From Cichorium intybus (lineage: Eukaryota; Streptophyta; Magnoliopsida; Asterales; Asteraceae): 64,000 bases of DNA. Positions 11,461 to 23,392 of the stretch are shown here, in pieces. How positions within the stretch are numbered: the first letter of the stretch is position 1; every line of letters begins with the position of its first letter. A model generated the notes under the pieces. That model saw nothing but the letters and a program-made list of their open reading frames with translations. It had not been told where the DNA came from and did no database searches. The DNA is taken from contig CM042012.1 in the NCBI GenBank assembly GCA_023525715.1, positions 120,558,798-120,622,797 on the forward strand, written 5' to 3'. Made by a program: the position numbers and the translations under genes.

Positions 11461-11728
11461 GGTGCTCGGACCTTTGTGTGGCTCTCGGGCCTCGTTAGGT
11501 ACTCGGACCTTTGTGTGGCTCTCGGGCCTCGTTAGGTACACGGACCTTTGTGTGGCTCTCGGGCCTTGTTAGGTAGTCGGACCTTTGTGTGGCTCTCGGG
11601 CCTTGTTAGGTACTCGGACCTTTGCGTGGCACTCGGGCCATGTTAGGTACTCGGACCTTTGCGTGGCACTCGGGCCATGTTAGGTACTCGGACCTTTGCG
11701 TGGCACTCGGGCCATGTTAGGTACTCGG
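11461..11728. repeat. 37-bp tandem array, interrupted by a copia insertion
   Basis: Units start at 11461, 11498, 11535, 11572, 11609, 11646, 11683 and 11720, each reading close to GGTACTCGGACCTTTGYGTG. The last is cut after 9 bases by the LTR at 11729. The missing part of that unit resumes at 19057-19089, after the copia element. Confidence 0.9.
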
Positions 11729-12496
11729 TGTTGGGTTTTCTAGCAAACAATGAACACAATTATCCTATGGTTCACATGCAACCCTAGAAAGATCTATGTT
11801 TTCTTCTATGAAGATAATAAACTAATATCTAAAGGCCAACAATAATTTCTAAAGTTTAAATCAGAAGAACCAACCTTTGAATCTTGTTCTTGAAGCTAGC
11901 AGCAAAAGTATCCTGCCTCAAATGAAAGTCATACCCACAGCAATGGAGAAGACAGTTCAGCAGAGTTTATCTGGTGAAAGTGTCGCAGGTTTTAGGGTGG
12001 CCAGGTGCCTCCTTATATAGCCTCCAAGGGTTACAGCTGAAACCCTAAGGAGCCTCCAAGTGGGCAAGCCTGCAAGCGAATTGGACCAAGCCCTTTTCAA
12101 AACCCTAATTAGGGTTTCGCCATTTTGAGGAACCCTCCTCAATTGGCGCCATTTATGGCCCCTGTCCACTGGCCAGCCTTTTATTCAACTATTGAATAAT
12201 TACAAAACCAGTCCCTGCACTTTTAATTAATTAATTTAATCACTAAATTAAATCCAATTAATTCTAGATTAAATCTCAATTAATTATTATAGTTTCTAAT
12301 TAATATATTAACACTTAAATATATTAATAAACCATTTAATTAATTCTATTGATTTATTACACAATTAATAAATCAACCTTTAACTCTACTGAACTCTATC
12401 CTGACCTCCAGCTATGAGGGCAATCCAAATGGACTTTGCTTCAATTAACAAGATAAATATAAATATAAAGTCATGGCTTAGACACCTAATCCAACA
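11729..12496 (-). repeat. LTR of non-autonomous copia (3' in element sense)
   Basis: 768 bp, bounded by TG and CA. It is alignable with the LTRs of the copia element at 54296-55065, for example in the shared minus-sense start TGTTGGATTAGGTGTCTAAG. Confidence 0.92.
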
Positions 12497-15400
12497 GTCT
12501 CCCACTTGGATAAGTTTATGACTTTAATTTATCTTCTGGTTAATAAACAACCTGCAGCTTCCTAGAAACTGCTGCCGAACTCTGACCTAGTCAGTTCCGT
12601 CCAAAGATAATTGATCATATGACCCTTCGTCCAACAAGATATTTTCAGACACGAGACATGGATTGAGATCAATCTCTGTCCGATACTCTGTTTCCCGATT
12701 TCCGATTCTGCTTATGACTTTGGCTGGCCAACACTTTAGTCAACTTCAAAATCATCGAGCGGCCTACAAATATCTGTTTCCCATCAGGATCAAGGAACGA
12801 ATAAGTTTTGACTCATATGGTTGTGTCTTTTACTTATCAAAACGTACACAACAATGCGTTTTATAACATCGAGTTACCGATGCGTTTCGCATCATCAATG
12901 CACAACCGACTCGTAAATTTCAACTCATATGTCTCCGCTTCAAGATCATACGATATTATCGTATCAACATTGCTCGTGATGTAATCCATGAAGCAATCTA
13001 TTGAGCGCGGGTTTATCCAATACTCAAATCTCTATTTCTAAGTACTCGTGAACGTTGTAGCAGTCTTACTGCAATGTCTAACTCCTTAGACAATCTACAA
13101 ACCAATTCATGACAGTCTTCATTCATACTTACTCCCGAAAAGTATGAGCGACTGTGGACCTTTTGAATAATCAAATTATTCGGGAAGTGAAACATGCAAA
13201 ATTGAAACTTAAAATCTGAATGGTGGCTACTATTGCCTAATTACCAAGTCTTCACGAGGTAATCACCAAGTCGGATTTTACATAAAACTATTATCGGTTT
13301 CTAGATTCCTTTTAAACTATTTAATTTGTGTTATGTATCTATGTCTACTTGACCTTTCACTCTTTCTATGTATTCAAATGTTACACATTTATACACTTTA
13401 TCCGATCGGATATCCTTCCGATGATATTTCAATTTTGGTCATACCGTCATTCTCACTAACAACTCCATTCTATGTACTGTGACTTTCCATGGTTCTCGGG
13501 ATCTTTAGTCCACATGACTGCACCCTAAGACTATTTCGAGGTGTTACGATGTGCCGGTGAGCCACACGCGCTCCATCGGAATGCCAACGAAATTCTTTAA
13601 CCATTAAGTCCTTATTTAAAATTCTTTTCAAATTTGTTATCAACATTCACCCCTTAATCATTTTCCAATGATTTCTCACGCATGTACCAAATCCATTAAG
13701 TATTACAGCCAGGTCATATCCTGAATCTAACTCACTATGCTCTAAGCATTAAGTCATCAAGACATGTTCATGACACTTCTGATCGATCCAAGAAACTTGT
13801 TGGATTCGATCCAGTCCTATTCCAAACTCTTTTGGAATCTAAGGATTACTTATAATCCTTGTGTCATGATTTCCAATAACTATTTCCTTTCGGAGACTCT
13901 TTTTCATGTATCTTGAATCTTATCAAGATCTTGCTTACGGTGGCTAGGTCTATACTGATGACAACATCTATCTGATAGATGTCTATGGATTATGTAAGCA
14001 TGCTGCACCTTCTCTCATGTCAAATCACTACACTTTGCAATTACAGAAAACTATTTCCTAGGTCAATGCATCTTGAGTCTCATCAAGATCATTTTGGCAG
14101 AGTTTGATCTATCTCATAGACGTTTATAACCACCCGAGCATGCCGTATCTTTATTAATTCTTTCATAGCGACCCGTCTCTTAACACCAAGTCATTACACT
14201 TTGTAATGAAAAGAGACGTTCCCTAGAAACACACATATGGAGATAGATAACAGCAACACTCCCACTGGCTTTGACACGGTTATGGACTATTCACAAAACC
14301 CAGAGCTTATGGCACATTTTGAGAATCCAAACCTTTCTGACATCTTAATGGATATCTTTCAGTCCTTTCTCAAAATCCAATACTTTGGCATATTTTGAGA
14401 ATCTGAATATCCTTTCTTGCGAGATACCCATGGGGTAATCCCGGGCCCACGTACCTTTATACTGGTATATTCTTTGTGAGTTCCTATTAGTGTGCCGGTG
14501 ATCCACACGCGCTCCACTAACGACTTACAATATGCAGTATCCTTTCGGATTTCATCTTCTATTTAGAGCGCTTCTCTCGAAGTCAATTACTTGACTCTGA
14601 GTATCGTCTCACTCAACCAAATGTTATGAAGGTATGTTTCTGTCCATGTTAGTTTCTTTTGATGATTACTCCCACTGGTTTTAAGACCAGTTGTAAAATC
14701 AATCAAACTGTCACATAGACTGTAACTCGTCCTAAGGTTCTCTTTAATCGGCAGCAACCGGGCTCACCAATGCTTCCAAGTAGTCGGATTGAAAATCCAT
14801 ACCAACTATAGTGTTTTACCCCTATAGGGTATGTCACCCCGATCATAACTACTTATGACGGGGATCAGTACTACTGGTCAAGAGAAGGTTATGTCAGTAT
14901 TAAAACAGAAATCTGATTTCTGCTCCAAGCCTAGCGATGACTAAAGGTTATTTCACTTGGCTAATCCTGAACTCATTCAGGACTGTCCCAACTCCCACTG
15001 TCTCCTTAGAATATGAGTTTTTTCTAAAAGAGCTCTTTCTTTTCCAGGTACAACGGGATAGCCAGTGAAATGACATTTCTGATTAGGTTCAGGCCAGTCA
15101 TGAGGTTCGGACGAACACTATAAGACCTTGGACCTTTAATGTACAAGTGGGATAATCCCAGCTTTACATTTCAGACAGTGTCTGCAAAACCTACTTAGTC
15201 GAAGGATGTGGTTGGAATATGGTCTGACTTGTTTAGTATTCAATGTATCGGAAACTAATTGATAATGTATCTCATACATTGAGGATCGAACTGTTTCGAC
15301 CAATGCTCCATTATCTTCCCTAGGACACATTATAACTATTAATGTTCTTGGAAGAGAATAACTGTGAAACATTTTCCCAGTTTAAGTTGTCACTCAGGTT

Positions 15401-15639
15401 CTGTGGGTCTTGTACTTCCTTTGAAGTCCTTGAACTGTTCAAAGATTCAATCCAATCGCTTATTCTGATAAGCGAGGTCATATTCGTCATACCGACTGAC
15501 AAATATTGTGAAGTACAAACAATTGTGTTCTAGTCGGAGATTCGAGCAATACACAGCAACTGATGTGTCCGTTGCTCCTAATCTCAATCTATGTAAACTT
15601 ATGACTTTGTTAATTTTGTTCAAGACTTGCAATCTTCAG

Positions 15640-15895
15640 TTGACTCTAAGTAAACTGATTCCAAAATCCTATCCTTTGGATCTTTGGGTGATTCATTTCT
15701 TGCCACATGTGCTTTATAAAGAACTTAATCATCATCTGACTCTAAGTCAAATGATTCCAAAGTCCTGTCCAACTGGATCTTTGGTTGATTCATTTCTTTA
15801 CACATTAAGAACTCAATTCATCATGTGACTCTAAGTCAAATGATTCCAAAGTCCTGTCCAACTGGACCTTTGGTTGAATTGATTCTTACAACATT
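15640..15895. repeat. Three ~88-bp tandem units inside copia derivative
   Basis: GACTCTAAGTCAAATGATTC followed by CAAAGTCCTGTCCAACTGGA occurs three times (near 15643, 15735 and 15825), with the first copy more diverged. The nearby open frame at 15508-15828 arises from this repetition. Confidence 0.75.
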
Positions 15896-16660
15896 TATCT
15901 TAACAATCATAAGAAGCACAATTCCTAAAATCCAAACACTTTGGATGTATCAATATTCAAGTTATTACTAATCATGCATTCAACACAATCATACAACATT
16001 TCAAGGATATTTCAAACAACATGTGTTAAAAAGAAAATTGACAATTTTATTAAAACAAAATCCTTGAACAATGTATTATATGATAGACAATGTCATACGT
16101 ATCTGATAAGCTAATAACATGATTTCAACATCTAACTAAACTCTAAAACTGCATGAGCTTCAGATCCAATCTGAATATGCTCCTATGCAACAACATCCCA
16201 CATCTTACAGAGTCCATGCATATAGAGCAAATGTGAGAAACACATCCTGTATCAAGGAACTAAGGATCAGGTGTTCTGAGTTTTAAGATATTCCTGAGTT
16301 GCCAAACTGTTCGGCTTCGGAGCATTTTCCAATCTTTCAGTGACTATGTCCCACCCTGTGGATTCCCAGTTTGAACCATCGAGGAACCGGTCCAGACGAT
16401 CTGGATCATTTCTTGATGTGTCCTATTACTGGACTCAATCCCGAAGCAGCTGAATCAATGGACTATGCTTCTCTATGAACGACTCATATAGAGTCAACAT
16501 TGAATGCATATCCATGATTGTCTTATCTGGTTTCCCTTCCTGTACATTAGGATGAACGGATCAGCGAGTCGAGCTAATGCTTTAACTCCCAATCAAAAGG
16601 GGACCAAATTTATACAGTTCACCTATGTGTCTCTCAGTCTTGAGAACATATGAACTGGTG

Positions 16661-17060
16661 CTACTTCCTGCACACTTCAAACTCTTTGAAGATCTTAGCT
16701 CGTCCTTTCTCAACTAGTTCATGGAACTTTTCCACAACTAGCTGTGTTAACTTATCTGACCCTAGGAATTCTAAATTCCTGCGAAAATCGGGGTCAATGA
16801 TCAATAGTATTAGGTAACGAACTTTCCTTGACTTAACAATCAAGGAGTCATGCTCATCACAAGCTACTGTGTGACGTCATGCTCTGGGGAGCGGACACTC
16901 AGTCGGATATGGCTTGCTAGCGAAACAGAGAACTATTCTCTATTTATGAAGCCATACCATTAAGGCCAGTCAGCCTTTCCATATTTAGCAGGTGCATTTT
17001 GAAGCTCTTAGAAATGGGTGAAGGAGGAGAGGGAGGAGAATAGACACTTGATTCAGACAT
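16661..17060 (-). pseudogene. Decayed copia gag remnant
   Basis: In minus sense an ATG at 17060 follows the leader at the place where the related copia element has its gag start. It opens MSESSVYSPPSP and continues to MERLTGLNG before stopping. A second open stretch (16843-16661) reads LIIDPDFRRNLEFLGSDKLT and then VEKGRAKIFKEFEV. That layout resembles the middle of copia Gag, where a D-P-x-[LF] segment is followed by a helix rich in basic and acidic residues. Stops and frame breaks separate the pieces. The identification rests on position and loose similarity. Confidence 0.45.
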
Positions 17061-17300
17061 CTACAATAAACAGAATTTTATAAGTTTAATTAATCCTTTT
17101 AAATAATTACCCAATATATTATTTATTAAGGCTAGGACCCAAAATACCCCAACTATGGTGTGAAGAGGGATGTCGTAATCACAACATAATGGTCATTAAG
17201 GTAGATAATATACTTATCAATTTCATCTTATGAAATTCCTAGATCTGTTGAGACACATTGAACTATTCAATGGCATGTTTAGTCTCGGATGTGCCCCACT

Positions 17301-17331
17301 GTTTGTGACTGGGATGCCGAGGATCACAAAC
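17301..17331 (-). promoter_or_regulatory. Conserved leader hairpin, non-autonomous copia
   Basis: The inverse pair GTTTGTGA / TCACAAAC (17301-17308, 17324-17331) encloses a 15-base loop. The flanking CCC/GGG bases can extend the stem. The same hairpin occurs in the leader of the gag-pol copia element at 49148-49178. Its position between primer site and gag suits an RNA packaging or dimerisation signal; that function is inferred. Confidence 0.5.
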
Positions 17332-18291
17332 CGGGTGTGAATAACCATGCAAATATGCTCGGTACTCTCGAAGTCGATTGTCATCTCTAATTAACGTGCC
17401 AGTTAACCACACACGCTCCGTTAATAATGACAAAATCGAGAAACCCATTGCAACTCTTTGCGGACCCCAGTTGGCGTGCCGGTAAACCACACACGCTCCA
17501 CCAACGTTCCACAAAATGAAATGTGCAATTCCATGGATTAGCACCAATTCACATTTTTAACCTAAAGTAACTAGATTGGGTTTTGATCAAAGTTCTAGTA
17601 CTTTCAATTATAGCATTATACTTTTAAGAGGCTTAGCGGTTCTATCAAAACCGTTCGGCTAACGACACTCGACTGGCCAGGAGAGCGGTGGGTAAGAGTA
17701 GATACACATTAGACTAACATTTTATAGTCAGTCGCCTTATACCCTCTTTATAGGACAGTTTTGTGAATGAGGCCTACTTGCGGTAAGACTAACCAATTTT
17801 CTTATATATAAATAATTAACTTTTAATCATAAATATATAAGATATATTTTAATCTTATTAAAATATTTTAGAATTAATTTAATCATAATTTTCGCAAATT
17901 TTAAACAATTTTTTGAAAATTTAAATTAATTCTTTAAGCTGATTTAATTGATCTTTTAATTAACAGTTAATTAAACTAATTAAATCTAAGATAGATTTTA
18001 TGAAATTAATCAAATTAATTTTACTATCTAGGGCCCCAAATTTTCGAAAAATACAAGCCAACAAATAAGGGTTCCAGTTATTTATTAGATACAGTTACCA
18101 AAAATAACAACCTACTTATAAAAGGCAATTAAATCAAGCAAATCAAGTGGGAATAAAGGGGTGGCGGCTAGGGTTAGGAAACCCTAGCCTAGGCCACGAA
18201 ATTAAGGCCATTCCAAGAGGGTTTTTCACAAAAACACTCAAAGCAAAAATCATCTAAGCAGTTTATATCAATTCATAAGAAAACAGCCTAT

Positions 18292-18303
18292 GCTCTGATA
18301 CCA
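18292..18303 (-). other. Primer binding site, initiator Met-tRNA
   Basis: Minus sense TGGTATCAGAGC, one base after the LTR. This is the standard primer site of plant copia elements. Confidence 0.92.
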
Positions 18304-18304
18304 C

Positions 18305-19056
18305 TGTTGGGTTTTCTAGCAAACAATGAACACAATTATCCTATGGTTTACATGCAACCATAGAAAGATCTATGTTTTCTTCTATGAAGATAATAAACTA
18401 ATATCTAAAGGCCAACAATAATTTCTAAAGTTTAAATCAGAAGAACCAACCTTTGAATCTTGTTCTTGAAGCTAGCAGCAAAAGTATCCTGCCTCAAATG
18501 AAAGTCATACCCACAGCAATGGAGAAGACAGTTCAGCAGAGTTTATCTGGTGAAAGTGGTGCAGGTTTTAGGGTGGCCAGGTGCCTCCTTTTATAGCCTC
18601 CAAGGGTTACAGCTGAAACCCTAAGGAGCGTCTAAGTGGGCAAGCCTGCAAGCCAATTGGACCAAGCCGTTTTCTAAACCCTAATTAGGGTTTCGCCATT
18701 TTGAGGAACCCTCCTCAATTGGCGCCATTTATGGCCCCTGTCCACTAGCCAGCCTTTTATTCAACTATTGAATAATTACAAAACCAGTCCCTGCACTTTT
18801 ACTTAATTAATTTAATCACTAAATTAAATCCAATTAATTCTAGATTAAATCTCAATTAATTATTATAGTTTCTAATTAATATATTAATAAACCATTTAAT
18901 TAATTATATTGATTTATTACACAATTAATAAATCAACCTTTAACTCTACTGAACTCTATCCTGACCTTCAGCTATGAGGGCAACCCAAATGGACTTTGCT
19001 TCAATTAACAAGATAAATATAAATATAAAGTCATGGCTTAGACACCTAATCCAACA
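18305..19056 (-). repeat. LTR of non-autonomous copia (5' in element sense)
   Basis: 752 bp. Relative to its mate it lacks 16 bases near 18885, between short ATATATTA repeats, which looks like a slippage deletion. The primer site is immediately adjacent. Confidence 0.92.
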
Positions 19057-22000
19057 CTTGGACCTTTGCGTGACACTCGGGCCTTGTTAGAATTGGACAT
19101 AGTAGCTAGTGGTTCATGTGCCGGGATATGTGCCTGACCCGGACGGTCAATCCGAGCAAAGATATATAATAAAACTGGTGCCTGGCTAGCTAGCTATCTT
19201 TTCATGTGCATAACACAAAGTGTAGCACAAAGAGTTTTACCCTTTACTTGTTAGCAACATATTTATAATGTTATGGTATTGTTATGTGTCGAGATTGTAG
19301 CAAGGCTGTTGGCGGCAGCTTGGCGGCGGAGCTGCTAGCAAGGGCAGCGCAACAATGCTGCTGGCAGTGGGAAGCTAGCATGAGCTGGGCAGCTGGCAGA
19401 AACTGAGTGGCAGGGCTGCTGGCGGGAGCAGCGCAACAGTGCTGCTAGCAAGGGTTGGGCAGCGGGCAGCTGGGCTGCTGGCAGGAACTGAGCAGCAGGG
19501 CTGCTGGCAGGAGCAACGCAACAATGTTGCTAGTAAGAGCTAAGCAGCAGCCCGACAAGAGTTGGACATCGATGCTGCTATTTGATTCTTCCCTCCAGAG
19601 TAATGAGTCGAATTTTGGGAAAACTTCTCCATTGTGATTGTGTTATGTTAGCCCTTCTACTCCCCCCTTTTTGGAAAAAATGATGCCACGCTTGTCATGC
19701 GGGGAAGGGAGTCGGGTTTTGCAATGCGAACAAATTTCCATTGTTTATGTATCGGCTTGCACTTGTACATTTGTATCTCGTTCGTTTGTACATGTCATTG
19801 CAAAACGATAAAAGTAAGTATTAAGTGTTGTTAAATGTGTATATTGCAAACAAATTTTTCTGTAGATGGGATGAGTGCACATCCGAAAGTTGCCATCTAC
19901 AACTAGACAATATTTTTAGATACGGGTCATCAAAGTAAGGAGAATAGAACAATGTAACGTCATTTTGAATCAAATTATAAGGAGATCTCCTCCTTGTCTT
20001 ATGTATCAACTTGCTTGCCGAGAGTGATCTCTTATTGCAGGGTTGTGCCTAAGTCTCCTCATACGTGTTTATGCCTCGTTCATTTGTACATGCCAACACA
20101 AGCAACATATGAATAAGTTTTCGAGGCTTATACAATATACAAAGAAGAAATAATGAATTATAAATGTCAAAATAGATTTATGTGCGGTTATCATCCTTGT
20201 ATGTTGTCATGGAATAGCCAAACCAAGTTCCTATTCCGTGATAAATTGCTAAAATGTATACATGGTTTTCACAAATTATTGCGTATGGTGTCTATCTCCC
20301 CTTGCTTTAAAAAACCAAATAACTCATGCTTGCTATATTATAGGGTCTTAAATGATGGTATGCTCCGTTTATGTTAAACATGATTTATGATGTTATTAAA
20401 AATTACACGGGTTATTTAGCTGAAACTTTTTTTTTATTTTTTTGACATTTATATGAAAATGCAAGACTGCCAAGACAGTTTCTACTTTTATGCATGTAGA
20501 AGTGATGTGATGCATAGTGATAACATATTATGTGACCATTTTAGGAAATTTAGAGAATGATCTTTAATGTGCCGGTGTTTTAGCAAAACATAGATCATAA
20601 TAGAATATGGCAAGGTGTATGTACCTTCTGCTTTATGTATTTTACCATATACCGTTTTTACTATGTACCCGTCGGGTTAGGCGAAGAATTGTAAGCGTGC
20701 CTTTAAGAATCGTACATTGCATGGTCTTTATATGACGTGAGCTTGAACCCTTGAACGGTTCAATTTGTATGCATCGTCATAACGCTCTTCGACTTGTGTT
20801 AGGGTGGGTTTTTTTTCAGTTCTGAGAGTGAATGATGTCTTTTGGCTTCAATATTGTCGGGATAAAGAGCAGGCAAAAGACGAAGACGTGGATCGCAGAC
20901 CAGCTAAATACCGGAACACCAAGGACTAAAGATAGGTCTGCCATGGTGTCTACAACAAGTGTGGTGAGCGTTACTCGAAAATCCAATGTAGAAGGTAAGG
21001 AGCTCCTTGCAGACGCGTTGTCAAGAGGTTGTTTGTATGGTGGTTGGTTTCTGTTCTACTGAAATGTATTCGGTCATGATGAAGAGATCACTCGCATATG
21101 TAGCTCATTTTCTTAGCTCGGGGACGGAGCCAACACGAATGAAAATGTATCGTTTCACGAGTGTACTAAGCTAGCAAGCACATCTTGAAAATAATATTTT
21201 CTTTCGGATCATAAGCACGAGCAGCGGTGGTTTCAGGGGGATGTGCTCGTAGTGATACTTTCATTGAAACCCCTGGTGCTACTCATCTATTGCATCAAGT
21301 CAATAACGTGTTGACCGGAAGTTTTAGAAGTATAATTGTCCCAACTAACTGGTAGGTCGAGGATCTTGCCGAGCGATCATTATGCGAAAGCTGTAGCTAG
21401 CGGTGGTTTGTAGAAAAATGGTGATGAAAGTCAGTCTTCAAGTGGTTTTTACCTTTCCTCACATGCAGATAAACACGGTATCAGTTGATGAAAACAACTA
21501 CCAGCGATAGAAATGCATCGAAGATGGCGTAAACCGGCTTTGATTTCGTTCATGCATTTCATCGAGCGCTTAAAGTACACGACTCTTCTCCCTTTTTTTC
21601 TCAGTCTGTTTGAACAAATGGACCTGGAATCATCTAAACAAAATCTGTGAACCAATTGAAACAAATCAAGTCTTTGGATGATCAAGAATGTGGTTCGATC
21701 TTGGAGTGTTCCGTTGAATTTAACCGTCTGGGTTGCTTTCCTTCGATGTGCAGGCTCGCTTCTGACTTTTCGAGCAATTTGCATATGGACAATTGAGACA
21801 AATAGGTGATACTTTTGCAGAGTTATTCTATCAGGCATTTTATCGAACACCTTCGGTGCATAGCTCGTGCCCCCTCCTTTTAGGCTGTTCTTTACTAAAA
21901 TTACCATATCTTTAGCATATCTGAAAAGCAAGGACTGTTAGGAGAAAACATCACCAGACTGCAGCCAGTAATGGAGGATTTAGTGCTTTTGATACTTCTG

Positions 22001-22731
22001 AACGATTTTCGGTTCTCAAAAGGGAACCACCCTTAGATCGCGATCCCTAGAACGAACCCACAAATTTTTATCCGTGGATAGGGCTGTTAGCTCTTCACGT
22101 TGTACACCCCGTCAACCTTAATTAACTTCAACGGGAAGCAGATGTTGGGGTAATTAGCGATTTCGGTTAATTTGATCGGGAGGGATGTTCTGCATCAACC
22201 ACCGATTTCAATTTGGGTCATGGCTTCTGGTTTAAGGATTACAGAAGTAATAGTTGTCTTCCCAAAAAATCACCGATTGCGGTTTTCCTTTGCTACGAAC
22301 TAAACAAAATCAATTACTATCGGGCGACTTTGTGTTTGTTTTAGCTACACGAGTTCGACCCCTCTTCCAAGTTGTCGAATGAAGCTCCGAGATTCAACAC
22401 TTCCGAGCACTGAGATGGCTCCTAAAATGTGTCTGAGTTTGTTTTCAGGGGTAGCGAGACCTTGGGAACAACAGATCGGAAGAATCCCCTCATTTCCAAT
22501 CAGACGTATGTACAGTTTTAAAATACTTTGTCTGAGCTTTTGAGGGAAGAAGAAGGGTTTATGCAAATATATCGAGGGAAAGGTTTATTAAGAAAATGAG
22601 ACCTTTGAAGAACAGATCCATGGAGATCTTTGAAGAGACGAGGTCTAAAGAGCAGGTCTGTAGAAATCGTTGAAGTGAGATCGAACCTTGGGCAACAATG
22701 GCTGTTTGTTCGAGGTCCAGGATGGCGCCAA
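19057..22731 (-). other. Right interior of LARD-like element
   Basis: It starts with the remainder of the interrupted 37-bp unit (19057-19089). At about 19290-19560 lies a GC-rich region of GCAGCAGGGCTGCTGGCAGG repeats with a roughly 100-base period. From 19640 to 22731 I see no recognisable domain on either strand. The longest minus frames (21931-21449, 22566-22345, 22838-22518) match nothing I know, and one overlaps the LTR. Confidence 0.6.
22714..22730 (-). other. Primer binding site of LARD-like element
   Basis: In minus sense, one base after the LTR, the sequence reads TGGCGCCATCCTGGACC. TGGCGCC is the usual start of primer sites complementary to the CCA end of certain tRNAs (Asp-type in many plant gypsy elements). 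It fixes the strand of the element. The match beyond the first 8 bases is uncertain. Confidence 0.65.
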
Positions 22732-23286
22732 TGATGCGACATCGGATCTGGCATCGGGTCTTGAGAGTAGATCTGGATCGGAAGTCTTGACGTTGGTGCC
22801 GTTAGCGAGTTCCCGACTTGGATCCTAGTCACAATCATAGAAGATAATCGTTAGAACCGTCCCAGGGCGTGTGCCCCAGGAGCAGGCTCCGACGATCAAG
22901 TCAGTTCGGTATGCGAGATGAGATGGTTTCTCCTCGCCGGAGAGAACCATCGTAGTGTAAGTGTGTTGAGGGTAATGGAGAGTGGCGGCTGATGACTTAG
23001 GGAATTAGGGTTCCCTCATATTCTATTTATAGTGGACAATTAGGTCAGGCCTTGGGCCAGCCCAATTCGGGCCCAGCTAGCAGCGTTGTCAAGCAAGGTT
23101 GCCATGCTAGCTGTCAGGAGATGCAGCAAAGAAATGCTGTCAGGCATGGCTGGCTGGCGGCCGGCTGTCACGCCGTGCTGCCGAGCAGGGCCGGCAGCCA
23201 CGCCGTGCTGTTATGTAGTCCCGTCTAACGGCCGTCAAGCCGTGCTGTCATGCTATTCGGGTCAGCCGATGGACCTAATATCATCA
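22732..23286 (-). repeat. LTR of LARD-like element (5' LTR in element sense)
   Basis: 555 bp, the mate of 9349-9903. In minus sense it holds CTATAAATAG near 23035-23026, a likely TATA box for the element transcript. The primer binding site follows at 22730. Confidence 0.93.
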
Positions 23287-23392
23287 ACCGAACCGCAATA
23301 ATTACCGCAGTTTGCGGTTTTACAATTTCAATTACCGCACTTTGCGGTAACGGTAACGGTATTTTACTAAAACCGCACCACGCTCACCCCTA

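Larger units (their letters stand above)
11729..19056 (-). mobile_element. Non-autonomous Ty1/copia element (decayed gag only)
   Basis: LTRs of 768 and 752 bp (11729-12496, 18305-19056) start and end TGTTGG / CCAACA. The minus-strand primer site TGGTATCAGAGC lies at 18303-18292 and the polypurine tract AAGTGGGAGAC at 12507-12497. The target duplication is CTCGG (11724-11728) versus CTTGG (19057-19061), one mismatch. The 5.8-kb interior has no pol. Its leader, 3' region, LTR and polypurine tract resemble those of the gag-pol copia element at 38700-55065, so the two belong to one family or sister families. The only coding trace is a decayed gag near 17060-16660. The LTRs differ by about 16 substitutions plus one 16-bp deletion. 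Confidence 0.88.
9349..23286 (-). mobile_element. Large coding-poor LTR retrotransposon (LARD-like)
   Basis: Two 555-bp LTRs (9349-9903 and 22732-23286) bound the element, with the target duplication ACCGA at 9344-9348 and 23287-23291. The primer site next to the right LTR and the polypurine tract next to the left LTR show that it reads on the minus strand. No gag, protease, integrase or reverse transcriptase can be recognised on either strand, so it must have moved with enzymes from another element. About a dozen differences separate the two LTRs by eye (about 2%), so it is fairly young. After removal of the nested copia derivative it is ~6.6 kb and contains several tandem arrays. An unknown minus-strand frame of 160 codons (21931-21449) has no resemblance that I recognise. 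Confidence 0.88.
8906..23392. mobile_element. hAT-type MITE (544 bp) split by a nested LTR element
   Basis: The ends are TAGGTGTGAGC at 8906 and, inverted, TAGGGGTGAGC ending at 23392. An 8-bp duplication, AAACACAT, flanks them at 8898-8905 and 23393-23400. Eight-base duplications and this ACCGAACCG-rich interior are typical of non-autonomous hAT elements in plants. Removing the LTR element at 9349-23286 and one copy of its target site leaves 544 bp made largely of ACCG-type words. It has no coding capacity. The 443-bp left part and 106-bp right part join cleanly. Confidence 0.85.

Noticed and set aside
21449..21931. 160-codon minus-strand frame in the LARD interior
   Set aside because: Same strand as the element, but no Gag, zinc knuckle or other domain is recognisable; kept only as a note under the element.
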